Shown: in pieces, positions 53,609 to 62,996 of the stretch | How positions within the stretch are numbered: position 1 is the first letter of the stretch | Layout of the letters: each line of letters opens with the position of its first letter | Source: Novosphingobium flavum | Lineage (GTDB): Bacteria; Pseudomonadota; Alphaproteobacteria; Sphingomonadales; Sphingomonadaceae | Direction of reading: 5' to 3' | DNA: 64,000 nucleotides | NCBI RefSeq assembly: GCF_014230315.1 | Contig: NZ_JACLAW010000004.1 | Location: forward strand, 62,001-126,000 | Made by a program: the position numbers and the translations under genes | The notes under the pieces: generated by a model | What the model was told of the DNA's origin: nothing | Databases searched by the model: none | Seen by the model: the letters and a program-made list of their open reading frames with translations, nothing else

Positions 53609-55885
53609 ATGAACTGGAAGGCCGGATCTTGCCTGTTGCTGCTCACGACCACGGCGGTGCCGGTTTGGGCCGAGGCAGACGGGCCGATCGTGGTCACCGC
53701 GCCCGGCGGCGCGATCGACCTTGACGAGGCCCGCAGGCTTGGCCCGGAGGCGCTGGACGCCAGCGCCCGCCCCGATCTCGCCCGCGCGCTCGAGCGCGGG
53801 GTGCCCGGCCTGACGCTGGGCGAGGCGACCGGCAATCCGTGGCAGGCCGCGATCGGCTGGCGCGGCTTTTCCGCTTCGGCCTTGCAGGGCTCGGAGCAGG
53901 GGCTGGCGGTCTATCTCGACGGGGTGCGCTTCAACCAGCCTTTCGGCGATGTGGTGCTGATGGACCTGCTGCCCGAGGCGGCGCTGGTTTCGGTCCAGCT
54001 CAACGAGGCCAGCCCGGTGCTGGGGCGCAATGCGCTGGCCGGGTCGCTCCTGCTCCAGACCGGCGACGGGGTGAGCCTCGCGGGCCTGAGGGCGGAAAGC
54101 GACGTCGACTCCATCGGCGGTCATGGCGGAGCGCTATCGCTGGGGCTGGGAGGACAGCGCGACAATCTGTTGATCGTGGCCGAGGCGCGCCACGATCCGG
54201 GCTGGCGGGCCGGTAGTCCGTCGACGCTCGGCCGCCTCTTCGCCAAGGGGCAGCACAGCGACGAGGGCTGGGGCATCGAACTGTCTGGCCTTGCCGCGGC
54301 AAGCCGCCTGACCGGCAACGGCGTGGCGCCGGTGGAACTGCTGGCGGCGGACTGGCGCGCGGTCTTCACCCGGCCGGACGTTACCCGCACCCGCTTCGCC
54401 CGCGTGGTGGCGGCGCCGTGGATCGATGTGGGATCGACCGGGCGGATCGAGCTGACCGCGCATTTCCAGGCGCTCTCGCGCCGCAGCGCCAACGGCGACC
54501 TGGCCGATTTCGGGCCCTGCGAGGATGATGCGGGGCTGCTCTGCCTCGAAGATGATGACGGCGAGTTCGAAGAACCGCTGCTCTCGAACGGGGCGCCGCT
54601 GGCTGCGGTGCCGGTGACGAGCCGCTACGCCGTGTTCAACCGCGGCGACGAGCAGACCCATAGCGGCGGCGCCATGCTGCAATGGCGCGACCAGCGTGAG
54701 ACTGCGAAAGGCACGCGCCGCCTTGCCCTGGGCATGGTGGCGGAATGGGCCCGGACGCGCTTCACCGCCACCAGCGAGCTGGGCGTGCTCGGGGCGGACC
54801 GCGTGGTCACCGGGCTGGGGCCGGTCGTGACCTCCGAGGACGGGGCGATCCAGCCGGTCGACCTCGTCAACCGGATGAGTGACGTCGCGCTCTTCGCCAG
54901 TGCGGAACTGCCGCTGACCCGGCGCCTGTCGGTCGAGGCGGGGGCGCGCTGGTCGCGCAATGCCGTGACGCTCGACGACCGGATCGGCGCGGCGCTGGAT
55001 GGGCACCATGTCTTCACCCGGCTCAATCCTTCGATCGAACTCGACTATGCCCTGACGCCAAAGGTGCGGGCCAGCGCCGGGTTCTCGCTTACCGGCCGCA
55101 ACCCGACCCCGGCCGAACTGTCCTGCGCCGACCCCGAGGCGCCCTGCACCCTGGCCAATTTCTTCGTCTCCGACCCGCCGCTGGTGCCGGTGACGGCGCG
55201 CAACTGGAAGCTCGGCCTCTCGGGCGAGGGGCGCGGCATGTCGTGGCGGCTCGGGCTGTGGCGCGCCGATACGCGCCATGACATCCGCATGATCGCCTCC
55301 GGCGTGCGCGGGCGCGCTTATTTCGCCAATCTGGGCCGGAGCCGGCGGCAGGGCATCGAGGCTTCGGCCGAGTGGCAGCGGCTGGACGGGGCGGGGCGCG
55401 GGTGGCGGCTGTCCGCCAGCTATGCCCTGACCGATGCGCGCTTCCGCGAGGGTTTCACCATGTCCAGCCCGAACAACCCGGCGGCGGACGACGACGGCGA
55501 GATCGCGGTCCGGCGGGGGGACCGGCTGCCGGGCGTGCCGCGTCATGCGCTGGACCTGAACGCGGTCCGGCAGGGCGCGGGCTGGCAGGTCGGCCTGACC
55601 ATGCGGGCGCGCTCGGGGCAATATCTCCTTGGCGACGAGGGCAACGACACGGCGCCGACCGCGCCTTACGCGGTGTTCGACCTTGACGGGCGGATTGCGC
55701 TGGCACCGGGGATCGAACTGGCGGCGCAGGTGCGCAACCTGCTGGACCGGCGCTACGTCACGGCCGGGACGTTCGCGGAGATCGGCGACATCGACATGGC
55801 CGAGGCGCCGGGCGCCAGCGACCCGCGCGCTCTCGCCCCGGCGGCGCCGCGCCGGCTGACGGTCTCGCTGCGGGCGCGGTTCTAG
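53609..55885 (+). CDS. TonB-dependent receptor 2
   Basis: A 758-residue outer-membrane receptor: short signal peptide (about 1-22), plug (about 28-155, with IVVTAPGGAIDLDEA, LAVYLDGVRFNQPFGD and LGRNALAGSLLLQTG) and a barrel ending in ...RLTVSLRARF, the usual terminal aromatic. It is only distantly similar to receptor 1, so the two likely take different ligands or act at different steps. Acidic loop DDAGLLCLEDDDGEFEE (about 308-324) with a second cysteine nearby is unusual and could contact a cationic ligand. Confidence 0.9.
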   Translation: MNWKAGSCLLLLTTTAVPVWAEADGPIVVTAPGGAIDLDEARRLGPEALDASARPDLARALERGVPGLTLGEATGNPWQAAIGWRGFSASALQGSEQGLAVYLDGVRFNQPFGDVVLMDLLPEAALVSVQLNEASPVLGRNALAGSLLLQTGDGVSLAGLRAESDVDSIGGHGGALSLGLGGQRDNLLIVAEARHDPGWRAGSPSTLGRLFAKGQHSDEGWGIELSGLAAASRLTGNGVAPVELLAADWRAVFTRPDVTRTRFARVVAAPWIDVGSTGRIELTAHFQALSRRSANGDLADFGPCEDDAGLLCLEDDDGEFEEPLLSNGAPLAAVPVTSRYAVFNRGDEQTHSGGAMLQWRDQRETAKGTRRLALGMVAEWARTRFTATSELGVLGADRVVTGLGPVVTSEDGAIQPVDLVNRMSDVALFASAELPLTRRLSVEAGARWSRNAVTLDDRIGAALDGHHVFTRLNPSIELDYALTPKVRASAGFSLTGRNPTPAELSCADPEAPCTLANFFVSDPPLVPVTARNWKLGLSGEGRGMSWRLGLWRADTRHDIRMIASGVRGRAYFANLGRSRRQGIEASAEWQRLDGAGRGWRLSASYALTDARFREGFTMSSPNNPAADDDGEIAVRRGDRLPGVPRHALDLNAVRQGAGWQVGLTMRARSGQYLLGDEGNDTAPTAPYAVFDLDGRIALAPGIELAAQVRNLLDRRYVTAGTFAEIGDIDMAEAPGASDPRALAPAAPRRLTVSLRARF

Positions 55886-55953
55886 GGACGGGACGGCACT
55901 GGGCCGGGGAAGGCCATGCGACCTTCCCCGGCCCAGTGCTGCGTCGTTTTTTC

Positions 55954-56556
55954 TCAGTGGAGCTGCTTGAGATAGTCGATGATCTCCTGGCGCTTGGCGG
56001 GGTCCTTCAGGCCTGGGAAGCTCATGATATTGTCTGGCACCAGCGCGCGGGGGTTTTCCAGCCACTTGTCGAGGGTCGGCTCGTCGAGGGTCAGCCCGGC
56101 GGCCTTGAGCGCAGGGGAATAGCTGAAGCTGCCCTGGCCGGCCTTGTGGCCATAGACGCCCCAGAGGTTGGGGCCGAGCTTGTCGGCCGCGCCCTTCTCG
56201 GCGCTGTGGCAGACGGTGCAGCGGGCGAAGGTGGCGGGGGCGACCGGCGGCGCGGCGGCAATCTGCTTGGCGGCCGCGGGCTTGACGGCCGGGACCTCCG
56301 CGGCGGCGGCCTTGGCGGGAGCGACCAGCGCGGCGGCATCGGCCGCCTTGGGGCTTGCCGCTGTTGTGGGCGCTGCGGCCGCGCTGACGGCAGGGCTGGG
56401 GCTGGCCGCGGCCTCTCCGGTGGCGGCCGCGCTGGCCGGATCGGTGGCAGCTTCGCTGGTAACGGCCTCCTGCGGTGCCGGCTCGGCCGAGCAGGCGGCA
56501 AGGGTGAGGGCGGCGAGGCTGAGGGCGGTCAGGCTCAGGGCTGGGTACAGGCGCAT
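55954..56556 (-). CDS. Lipoprotein class I cytochrome c
   Basis: A 200-residue protein in three parts: a lipoprotein signal with lipobox LAAC (Cys22), an Ala/Pro-rich tether of about 85 residues, and a small cytochrome c domain. The haem motif is Cys113-Thr-Val-Cys116-His117 and the distal Met is in DNIMSFPGL. The haem domain (LGPNLWGVYGHKAGQ, KWLENPRALVPDN) resembles mitochondrial-type cytochrome c. The long tether would let it shuttle between dehydrogenase and oxidase while anchored. A copy of the locus operator lies 61 bases upstream. Confidence 0.88.
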   Translation of the reverse strand: MRLYPALSLTALSLAALTLAACSAEPAPQEAVTSEAATDPASAAATGEAAASPSPAVSAAAAPTTAASPKAADAAALVAPAKAAAAEVPAVKPAAAKQIAAAPPVAPATFARCTVCHSAEKGAADKLGPNLWGVYGHKAGQGSFSYSPALKAAGLTLDEPTLDKWLENPRALVPDNIMSFPGLKDPAKRQEIIDYLKQLH

Positions 56557-56617
56557 TTCGGTCGTCTCCCGAGGCGTATGGTTCTTGCCCTCGCCTTGGC
56601 ATGGGCGCCGGTCGGCA

Positions 56618-56633
56618 CGCTATTGCACTTTCG
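56618..56633 (-). promoter_or_regulatory. Putative exa-locus operator, lipoprotein cytochrome copy
   Basis: CGAAAGTGCAATAGCG on the minus strand. It aligns without gaps to the locus consensus CCAARGTSCAATWKSS with four to five differences. It is the weakest copy. Confidence 0.4.
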
Positions 56634-56692
56634 GCCCGGTGGGCGGGTGCCGTGCGCGGTGGTCTAGTGACCCGGAACGGGAAGGACGCGAC

Positions 56693-57970
56693 ATGCGCGC
56701 AGAACATGCCTTGCGCCGGGCGGTGGTGGCCGAGATGCACTTGCGGCGCTGGCCGCGCCTTTGCGCCCCGGCTTCGGTGATCCAGTACCTGCGCCTCGTC
56801 GGCGAGGGCGAGGCGCGCGAGGCAGAGCGCGTCATGCTCGGCCGCCTGGCCGGGGGCGAGCCGCCCGCGCCGGGCCAGCGCCACCTGATCGGCACCGTGG
56901 CGCCGGGGGTGCGGTTCTGCTGGGAGCGCCACAGCGAGGCGACGACCTTCACCCTGTTTCTCGAGGGCAGCGGGCCGGCGCTTGCCATGCGCGGAGACAG
57001 CGGGCTGGCCGGGCTGCTCGACGCGGCCGAGGCGCTGCCAGGCGAGGTCATGCGCGCGACCCGGGTGGTGCTGGTCGAGGACGAGGCGGCGGCCGGGGAG
57101 CTGCTGCCGGGGCTCGGTTTCCTCTCCGCCGACCTGGTATCGTGCCACGTGGGCGGGCCGGGGATGGCGGGGCCGGGGGCGCGGATCTGGTCGGATTTCG
57201 CGCTGCGGGATGACGGCTTCGGCGTGCTGCTGGTGGCGGCGAACGGGCTGCGCGGTCATCCGCTGGCCCGCGCGGTGCAGGGGCTGCAGGAGCTGGGCAA
57301 TTACCGCAATCTCGCGCTGCTCGGCCTGCCGGTGGCGCGCGAAGGGTGGGCGGCGCTCGACGGGATCGAGCGCGGCCTCGAGGCGGTCAGCCGCGACATG
57401 GCCCGGCCCGAGGTGACCGACGATGCCCTGCTGGAAGAGGTCAGCGCCCTGTCGCTGCGACTGGTTGCGCATGGGGCGGCTTCCGACTTCCGCATGGGCG
57501 CGGCCGAGGCCTATGCGGCGATCGTCGAGGAACGGCTGGCCGGCCTTGCCGTCCGCCCGGTGCCGGATCACCTTTCGCTGGCGGATTTCACCCAGCGCCG
57601 CCTGCTACCGGCGGTGCGGACCTGCGCGGCCCATCGCCGTCGCGCCGAGCAGCTGGCGGAGCGGCTGGCGCGGTTCGTCTCGCTGCTGCGGACCCGGATC
57701 GAGACCCGGATCGAGAACCAGAACGGACGGCTGCTCGCTTCGATGGAGCGCAATTCGGCGCGCCAGTTGCGGCTCCAGCAACTGGTCGAGGGGCTCTCGG
57801 TCGTCGCGCTGAGCTACTATGCGATCAGTCTCGTCGGCCACGTCCTCGACGGGGCCGAGGCCGTGCTGCCGGGGGTCCATGCCGGGCCCTGGCTGGCCGT
57901 ACTGACCCCCTGCACGGTGGCGGGCGTGTGGCTGGGGCTGCATGTGCTCAAACGGCGGGTGCTGGACTAG
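56693..57970 (+). CDS. DUF3422 family membrane protein
   Basis: A 425-residue protein of the DUF3422 family, found in many proteobacteria and without known function. It is mostly soluble, with the family stretch NYRNLALLGLPVA (about 203-215), a coiled-coil-like region (about 315-370) and two C-terminal hydrophobic helices (about 370-415) that anchor it in the membrane. The start at 56693 follows GGAAGGACGCGAC; longer in-frame reading overlaps the cytochrome promoter and is rejected. It is divergent from the lipoprotein cytochrome. Confidence 0.82.
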   Translation: MRAEHALRRAVVAEMHLRRWPRLCAPASVIQYLRLVGEGEAREAERVMLGRLAGGEPPAPGQRHLIGTVAPGVRFCWERHSEATTFTLFLEGSGPALAMRGDSGLAGLLDAAEALPGEVMRATRVVLVEDEAAAGELLPGLGFLSADLVSCHVGGPGMAGPGARIWSDFALRDDGFGVLLVAANGLRGHPLARAVQGLQELGNYRNLALLGLPVAREGWAALDGIERGLEAVSRDMARPEVTDDALLEEVSALSLRLVAHGAASDFRMGAAEAYAAIVEERLAGLAVRPVPDHLSLADFTQRRLLPAVRTCAAHRRRAEQLAERLARFVSLLRTRIETRIENQNGRLLASMERNSARQLRLQQLVEGLSVVALSYYAISLVGHVLDGAEAVLPGVHAGPWLAVLTPCTVAGVWLGLHVLKRRVLD

Positions 57971-57991
57971 GCCCTGTCCTGACGCAGCGGC

Positions 57992-58165
57992 GAGGGTGAC
58001 ACGAGTGTCACCCTGAGTTCGCGCCGGAATGGCGAAATTCCGCGCGTTTTGCGCAGAGTGCATGGGTGACACTTGTCCAACCGGACGCGCTTGTCTGACG
58101 GTTCAAGGAACGGGCCGATCAGGCTCGCGAAGCGGAAGCTGACAGCGGGGCGCGATGTAGGAAAG
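57992..58165. repeat. Dispersed intergenic repeat, copy B
   Basis: The same three blocks as copy A at 24007: palindrome AGGGTGACAC/GTGTCACCCT (57993-58014), GTGCATGGGTGACACTTG with following TCCAAC (58058-58081), and TGTAGGAAAG (58156-58165), in the same order and orientation. It begins about 20 bases after the DUF3422 stop. Confidence 0.72.
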
Positions 58166-58187
58166 CGGTTTGTGCGGGGTGGCCCCT

Positions 58188-59594
58188 TCACCGCGCGCGG
58201 GGGGCGATCTCGATCACGTAGGGGTGGTTGGCGAGGGTGAGGTCGACTCGGCGCACCTTGGTCAGGCTCCGCAGCGGCCGGGCGCCGACCGTCGGGTCGT
58301 AGATCGTGACGGCGGGGCGTTCCTGACCGAAGGTGATCGCGATGTGGTCCGCGCCGCGCACCCGTTCGCCCCAGATAACCAGCTGGAACGCCCCGTCGCG
58401 GCGTTGGAGCAGGAGTTCGTGGACGGTCTCGGGCCGGTTGGCGATGGCATAGTCGAGCCGGCCGGGGCGGCCGATGCGGCCGCGATCGGCGAGGATGGTG
58501 GTCAGGTTGTGCAGGTAGAGCGCGGCCGGGCGCGGCGAATAGTCGCGCCGGAAGAAGCCGAAGGCCTGATTGCCCGCCTCATCGGTCCGGTCCCGCAGCA
58601 GGTAGACCGAGGTGTAGCTGTAGCCGCGCCGGAACTGGGCGAGGTAGAGGGTGAGCAGGCTGCGCCCGTGAACCTCCTCGGTGATCGTGCCGGTTATCGC
58701 GGCGCCGGTCTCGGTCGTGACGCGGGGCAGGGCATCGAGCCGGGCCTGCGTATAGCCGGTGAACCAGTTGCGCCAGGTCCGCCCGTAATTGCCGTAGAGC
58801 CCGTCCACTCTCGCTTCCGGGCCCGGGGCCGCCGCGTTCCAGACCTTGTTGTCGGCCGGCTCGGGGGAGTGGGGATGGTAGATGTAGTTGTGGACGTTGG
58901 CGAAGTCGGCATACCTGGTCCCGGCGGGCATGGGGGTCGAGGCCCATGGCGGGATCTCGAGGAACTGGAGGCCGACGTTGTCGGTCTGCGCGCCGGGTTC
59001 GGAGACGGTCCAGACCGGGTAGCGCGCGAGCAGGGGATCGGCCTTGACCGCCGTGTAGAGATCGCGCTGGAGCTTCGCCACCGGCAGCCACGAACGGTCC
59101 TGCCCGCCGCCGGTCTCGCCCTGATAGGTGACGGGCCAGTTGTTCGGTTCGTTGAGCCCTTCGAAAGCGAGCAGGGCATCCGATCCGGCCAGCTCGCGCC
59201 CGGTGCGGAGCAGGCGGGGCAGGTCGTTCCCGCCGCTGACGAGGCCCCAGCTGAACTTCACGCCGGTTTCGCGGTGCAGCCGCAGCAGGGTGGCGAGCGT
59301 GGTCGGCCCGTTCTCGCTCAGCCCTTCGATGCCGGCGCGGACCCAGCGAAATCCGCCGAACCGGACCATCCTGATGGTTTCCTCGATCGGCTGGCCGCGA
59401 TCCGGGAAGGTCGAGACGACCCCGATGGATTCGAGAAAGACTTCGGTCGGGAGGGCCGTGGTCATGGCCGGTTCGGGCGCCGACCGGGCGGTCGACCCGG
59501 GCAGGGGGAGGGCAATCAGCAGCGCGGCCAGGGCAGCGATCCCGAACGGCATGGCGGCCGGACCGGATCGCGGCGCAGGGCGCTTCGCCTTCAT
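58188..59594 (-). CDS. Secreted glycoside hydrolase, clan GH-A-like
   Basis: A 468-residue exported protein with a signal peptide (about 15-37) and a TIM-barrel glycosidase domain. The likely acid/base Glu is in EGLNEPNNW (about residue 148) and the likely nucleophile Glu in TTETGAAITG (about 294), the strand-4/strand-7 arrangement of clan GH-A (GH5, GH39 and relatives). A beta-sandwich tail follows (about 370-468). Substrate unknown. It sits 31 bases after the flippase gene on the same strand, so it may trim or release the polysaccharide exported by the Wzx/Wzy pair. Confidence 0.72.
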   Translation of the reverse strand: MKAKRPAPRSGPAAMPFGIAALAALLIALPLPGSTARSAPEPAMTTALPTEVFLESIGVVSTFPDRGQPIEETIRMVRFGGFRWVRAGIEGLSENGPTTLATLLRLHRETGVKFSWGLVSGGNDLPRLLRTGRELAGSDALLAFEGLNEPNNWPVTYQGETGGGQDRSWLPVAKLQRDLYTAVKADPLLARYPVWTVSEPGAQTDNVGLQFLEIPPWASTPMPAGTRYADFANVHNYIYHPHSPEPADNKVWNAAAPGPEARVDGLYGNYGRTWRNWFTGYTQARLDALPRVTTETGAAITGTITEEVHGRSLLTLYLAQFRRGYSYTSVYLLRDRTDEAGNQAFGFFRRDYSPRPAALYLHNLTTILADRGRIGRPGRLDYAIANRPETVHELLLQRRDGAFQLVIWGERVRGADHIAITFGQERPAVTIYDPTVGARPLRSLTKVRRVDLTLANHPYVIEIAPRAR

Positions 59595-59625
59595 TCCCGT
59601 GCGGGCGCGGGGCCGGGCGGGCGGC

Positions 59626-61212
59626 TCACCGGCTCGGCGCCGTTGCCGCGCGCAGCCGGCGCAGGCCGGCTTTGCCTTGCAGGGCTGACCCGGCGCGGGC
59701 GGCGACGTGCAGCAGCTCGGTCACCGGGCCGTCGCGCCGTCCGGTGACATGCCAGATCGCCAGCACCGCCCCGACGTAGCCCAAGCCGCCGGCCGTGACC
59801 TCGAGCGCGAGCTGGAGCAGCGCAGGCCAGCCATCGGCGCGAAGCAGGTGGCGCAGCGGCAGGATGGCGGCGGCCATGGCGATCAGGCCCGCGATCGTGG
59901 TGGCATGGGCGGCCAGCTGGGCGGCGACCCTGATCCCGGTGAGAATCCGGGTGGCGACCATCTCGAACAGGGTGGACAGAAGCTCGGCCAGGCAGCGCCC
60001 GAGCGCCGCGCCGAGCAGGCCGCCGACAAGGAGGCCCGCGACGAGCAGCGGCACCTTGACCGCGAGGGCCAGCACCTGCTGGAGGAACAGCAGGCGGGTG
60101 CGGCCGACGGCCATGGCCGCCGGCTGCAGGGCCACGCTGAAGGTGCTGAAGGTATAGAGGATCGCGGCGATGCTGACGAACGGGGTGGCCGCACTCCATT
60201 GCGGGCCGAGCATGACCTGAACCGCCGGTTCGGCGACGAGGGCCAGGCCGATGCCGAGCGGCGCGGCGACCATCGGCAGGGTCGACTGGGCGCGCAGGCA
60301 GGCCTTCTTCAGCCGCTCGGCATCATGCGTCAGATTGGCGAAGCTGGGGAACAGCACCCAGCGGATGGGATGGAGCGTTTCCCGCGCGGGGATCACGGCG
60401 AGGCTGTCCGCCATGGCATAGATGCCGAGCGCGGGCTTGGAGACGACCGCGCCGATGATCAGCTGGTCGATCCGCCAGTTGAGCGTCTCGACCACCTGCT
60501 TGAAGAACATCCACCCGGAAAAGGACCAGATGTCGCGGGCATCGCGCAGGCAGAAGCGTGGCCGGTAGGGCACGAGCAGGTAGCTCCAGACCGTGACGAT
60601 GACGGCCCCGAGGGCATTGCCGGCGATGATCGCCCAGTATGAGCGCAGCATCAGCGCCAGCGCGATGGCAAGGCCGAGGCTGAGGACCTTGAGGGCCAGC
60701 AGGTAGATCGCCAGCGGCCAGAAGCGCAGGTCCTTGGTGACGAGAATGATGAACGGGTTCTGCAGGCCGAGCACGGCGCCGGTCGCGCCGGAAACCACCA
60801 GGACGGGGATCAGGCCGGGGACCGCGTAGATAAGCGACAGCGGCCAGGCGATGGCGAGGAACAGCAGGACCAGCAGGACCGAGCGGATCAGCGACATGGT
60901 CCAGGCCGTGTCGACCTGGCTGGGGCGCACCTGGTCCTTCTGGATCAGGGCCTGCGACAGCGAGAGTTCGGTACTGGACTGGACCACGCCGAGCACCGCG
61001 CTGGCAATGGCGACGATGCCGAAATCCCGCGGGGTGAGGAGATGGGCGAGGATGACGAGAGCCAGCGCCCCGGCAAGGTTGGTGCCCATGCGAACGGTGC
61101 CGAGGGAGAAGACCCCCTGGACGGTGCCATGCCGCAGGTCCGGGTCGGCCGGGCGCGGGACCGCTTCTGCCGCTGGCCCGATGCGGCCGTCTTCCGGCTG
61201 GGGCGCGGTCAT
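59626..61212 (-). CDS. Lipopolysaccharide/exopolysaccharide flippase, Wzx-like
   Basis: A 528-residue protein with 12-14 membrane helices of the MOP flippase superfamily (Wzx/WzxC type), with family features such as GTVQGVFSLGTVRMGTNL and ILAHLLTPRDFGIVAIASAV. It would move lipid-linked sugar repeats across the inner membrane. The ATG at 61212 overlaps the stop of the preceding polymerase gene in an ATGA arrangement, so the two are translationally coupled. A longer frame from 61938 lies inside the polymerase gene and is rejected. Confidence 0.85.
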   Translation of the reverse strand: MTAPQPEDGRIGPAAEAVPRPADPDLRHGTVQGVFSLGTVRMGTNLAGALALVILAHLLTPRDFGIVAIASAVLGVVQSSTELSLSQALIQKDQVRPSQVDTAWTMSLIRSVLLVLLFLAIAWPLSLIYAVPGLIPVLVVSGATGAVLGLQNPFIILVTKDLRFWPLAIYLLALKVLSLGLAIALALMLRSYWAIIAGNALGAVIVTVWSYLLVPYRPRFCLRDARDIWSFSGWMFFKQVVETLNWRIDQLIIGAVVSKPALGIYAMADSLAVIPARETLHPIRWVLFPSFANLTHDAERLKKACLRAQSTLPMVAAPLGIGLALVAEPAVQVMLGPQWSAATPFVSIAAILYTFSTFSVALQPAAMAVGRTRLLFLQQVLALAVKVPLLVAGLLVGGLLGAALGRCLAELLSTLFEMVATRILTGIRVAAQLAAHATTIAGLIAMAAAILPLRHLLRADGWPALLQLALEVTAGGLGYVGAVLAIWHVTGRRDGPVTELLHVAARAGSALQGKAGLRRLRAATAPSR

Positions 61213-62654
61213 CGCCGGCGGGCGATCGCGGCGGGGACGGCTGCCCGTTCCCCGGCGGCGGCGGACCGCTCCTTGCGCCGCGCGGGCCGGGCAGGGCGGA
61301 TGGCGAGCGCCGCTCCGGCAAGAAGCGAGAAGGTCGCGGCCGGGTTGGCGATGGGCGAGGTGACCGCGGCGGGGATCAGGCCGAGGATCGCGGCGCTGGC
61401 GAGCGCCCCGCCGAGCGTCTGGGCCGCGTCGTCGCCCAGGCCGTAGCTTGAGCGGCGCGCGGGCTGGAACACGGCCAGCAGGTAGAGAATGTAGGACAGA
61501 ATGCCGATCACGCCCATCGAGCCGAGGATCGCCATGATGTTGCTGGACGACCGGAAGCTGCCCGGCCCGACGCCGATGCCGAAGGTGGCGCGGGCGAGGG
61601 TCAGGCCCTGCCCCGCCCAGAACAGCCGCTGCTGGCCGGAACTGCTCGCCGACTTCTCGACAGTCATCGACAGGACCGTGCCCGACACGGCGTCGAGCAT
61701 CCGGGGCAGGATCGCCATCGCCACGGCGGCGAGGAACACGGCCGCGCCGACCAGCACCAAGGTTTCCTGCAGCTTGCCCCGGGGGGCCAGCCCCGGCAGG
61801 AGCAGCGCGCGCAGGATGAAGAAGGCGGCATAGCTCGCCAGTGCGACATAGGCGGTCGACGAGGTGCTGAGCACCAGCATCAGCATCAGCGCCAGTGCAA
61901 CCGGGGCCGTGCTGCGAACCGCGATGGAGCGGTACCACATTTCCGCGTTCACCATCAGGAACACGAAGCAGGCCCCGGCATAGGTGGAGGATTCGGGCAT
62001 GATCCCGGCGATCCTGACCATGCCGTCCACTTCCGCGCTCATCTGTTCATAGTTGCCGTTGCGGAACAGCTTGAGGAAATCCTCGATCGGCGTGCCGCGC
62101 CCGGCGACATCGAGCAGGCCGGTGGCGATCAGGAACCAGCCGCAGCCGATCGACGCGGAGACCAGTGCCTTCTGGGCCCCTTCGCACCGGGCGAGGATAT
62201 AGGCGCAGAGTGCCAGGAGCAGCGCGCTGGTCATGTAGATGCCGGCGTTGAGGTTCTGTGTGGTGGGCGCGAGGGGCACGACGAAGAACAGGTTCTCGGT
62301 CATCGGCGTCTTCATCGGCGCGACGTTGACAGTGCCGCCGAACAGGCGCGGGCCGAGGTAGGACAGGGCCACGCCGTAGAAGCAGAACAGGGCAAGCCAC
62401 AGGTTGGCGCGCAAGGCATCGGGGAAATAGCCGGAAAGCCCGCCCTTGGGGGCGAATATCCGCATGAGGACGAAGGGCAGCGCGAATTGCACCGGCGGCA
62501 CGGTGGAGCCCCCCAGCGCGGGCAGGACGAGGGCGGCCGACCCCTCGAACAGGGCGCTGAAGAGCAGGAAGACCAGCGTGCTGCCGGGCCGGCCGACGAG
62601 GATGACCAGGCCGCCGAGGACAAGCTGGATCATCCCGATGAAGGTCAGTTGCAT
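61209..62654 (-). CDS. O-antigen polymerase/ligase-like membrane protein (Wzy-like)
   Basis: A 481-residue protein with about 11-12 hydrophobic helices and a large periplasmic loop (about 195-235), the usual topology of Wzy polymerases and O-antigen ligases. Weak family features include GVGPGSFRSSSNIMAILGSMG near the end. It is followed at a 4-base overlap by the flippase. The start at 62654 is preceded by GGAGGCAGCC; the frame continues upstream to 62771 without support. Polymerase and ligase cannot be separated by sequence alone. Confidence 0.75.
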   Translation of the reverse strand: MQLTFIGMIQLVLGGLVILVGRPGSTLVFLLFSALFEGSAALVLPALGGSTVPPVQFALPFVLMRIFAPKGGLSGYFPDALRANLWLALFCFYGVALSYLGPRLFGGTVNVAPMKTPMTENLFFVVPLAPTTQNLNAGIYMTSALLLALCAYILARCEGAQKALVSASIGCGWFLIATGLLDVAGRGTPIEDFLKLFRNGNYEQMSAEVDGMVRIAGIMPESSTYAGACFVFLMVNAEMWYRSIAVRSTAPVALALMLMLVLSTSSTAYVALASYAAFFILRALLLPGLAPRGKLQETLVLVGAAVFLAAVAMAILPRMLDAVSGTVLSMTVEKSASSSGQQRLFWAGQGLTLARATFGIGVGPGSFRSSSNIMAILGSMGVIGILSYILYLLAVFQPARRSSYGLGDDAAQTLGGALASAAILGLIPAAVTSPIANPAATFSLLAGAALAIRPARPARRKERSAAAGERAAVPAAIARRR

Positions 62655-62996
62655 GGCTGCCTCCGCCTGCCGGGGCGCGCCCGCGCGGGATGATCCCGGA
62701 ACCCGCAATACCGCACTGGGGGTGAGTAAGGCATGGCCGGGAGGTATCACCGCGCGCGGGCGGCAGGCCATGACGCATAAGTGTTAGCGCGGGAACTGCT
62801 CGCGCCCGGCGGCGGCGGGCTGATACTTTCGGGGTAGTCCGGATGGATGAGGTCTGGCCGAATTTTGCGGGGACGGGTCCTCATGACGGGGCAAGCCGAT
62901 GGCGCGCGTTACCGGCAGGGCCTCGTCTGCTAGCCTGAAGGCCGAACCCGCGGGCGCGGATGCCCGGCCGGGCTCGGCTGGATTCTGCAGCTAGCG
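62655..62996. other. Divergent gap between the polymerase and hydrolase genes
   Basis: It should hold promoters for the leftward polysaccharide unit and the rightward hydrolase. No convincing promoter, repeat or gene was recognised. Confidence 0.35.

Noticed and set aside
54134..57571. 1145-codon minus-strand open frame spanning part of a TonB receptor, a cytochrome and DUF3422.
   Set aside because: It covers several genes on both strands and an intergenic promoter, and has no recognisable domain.
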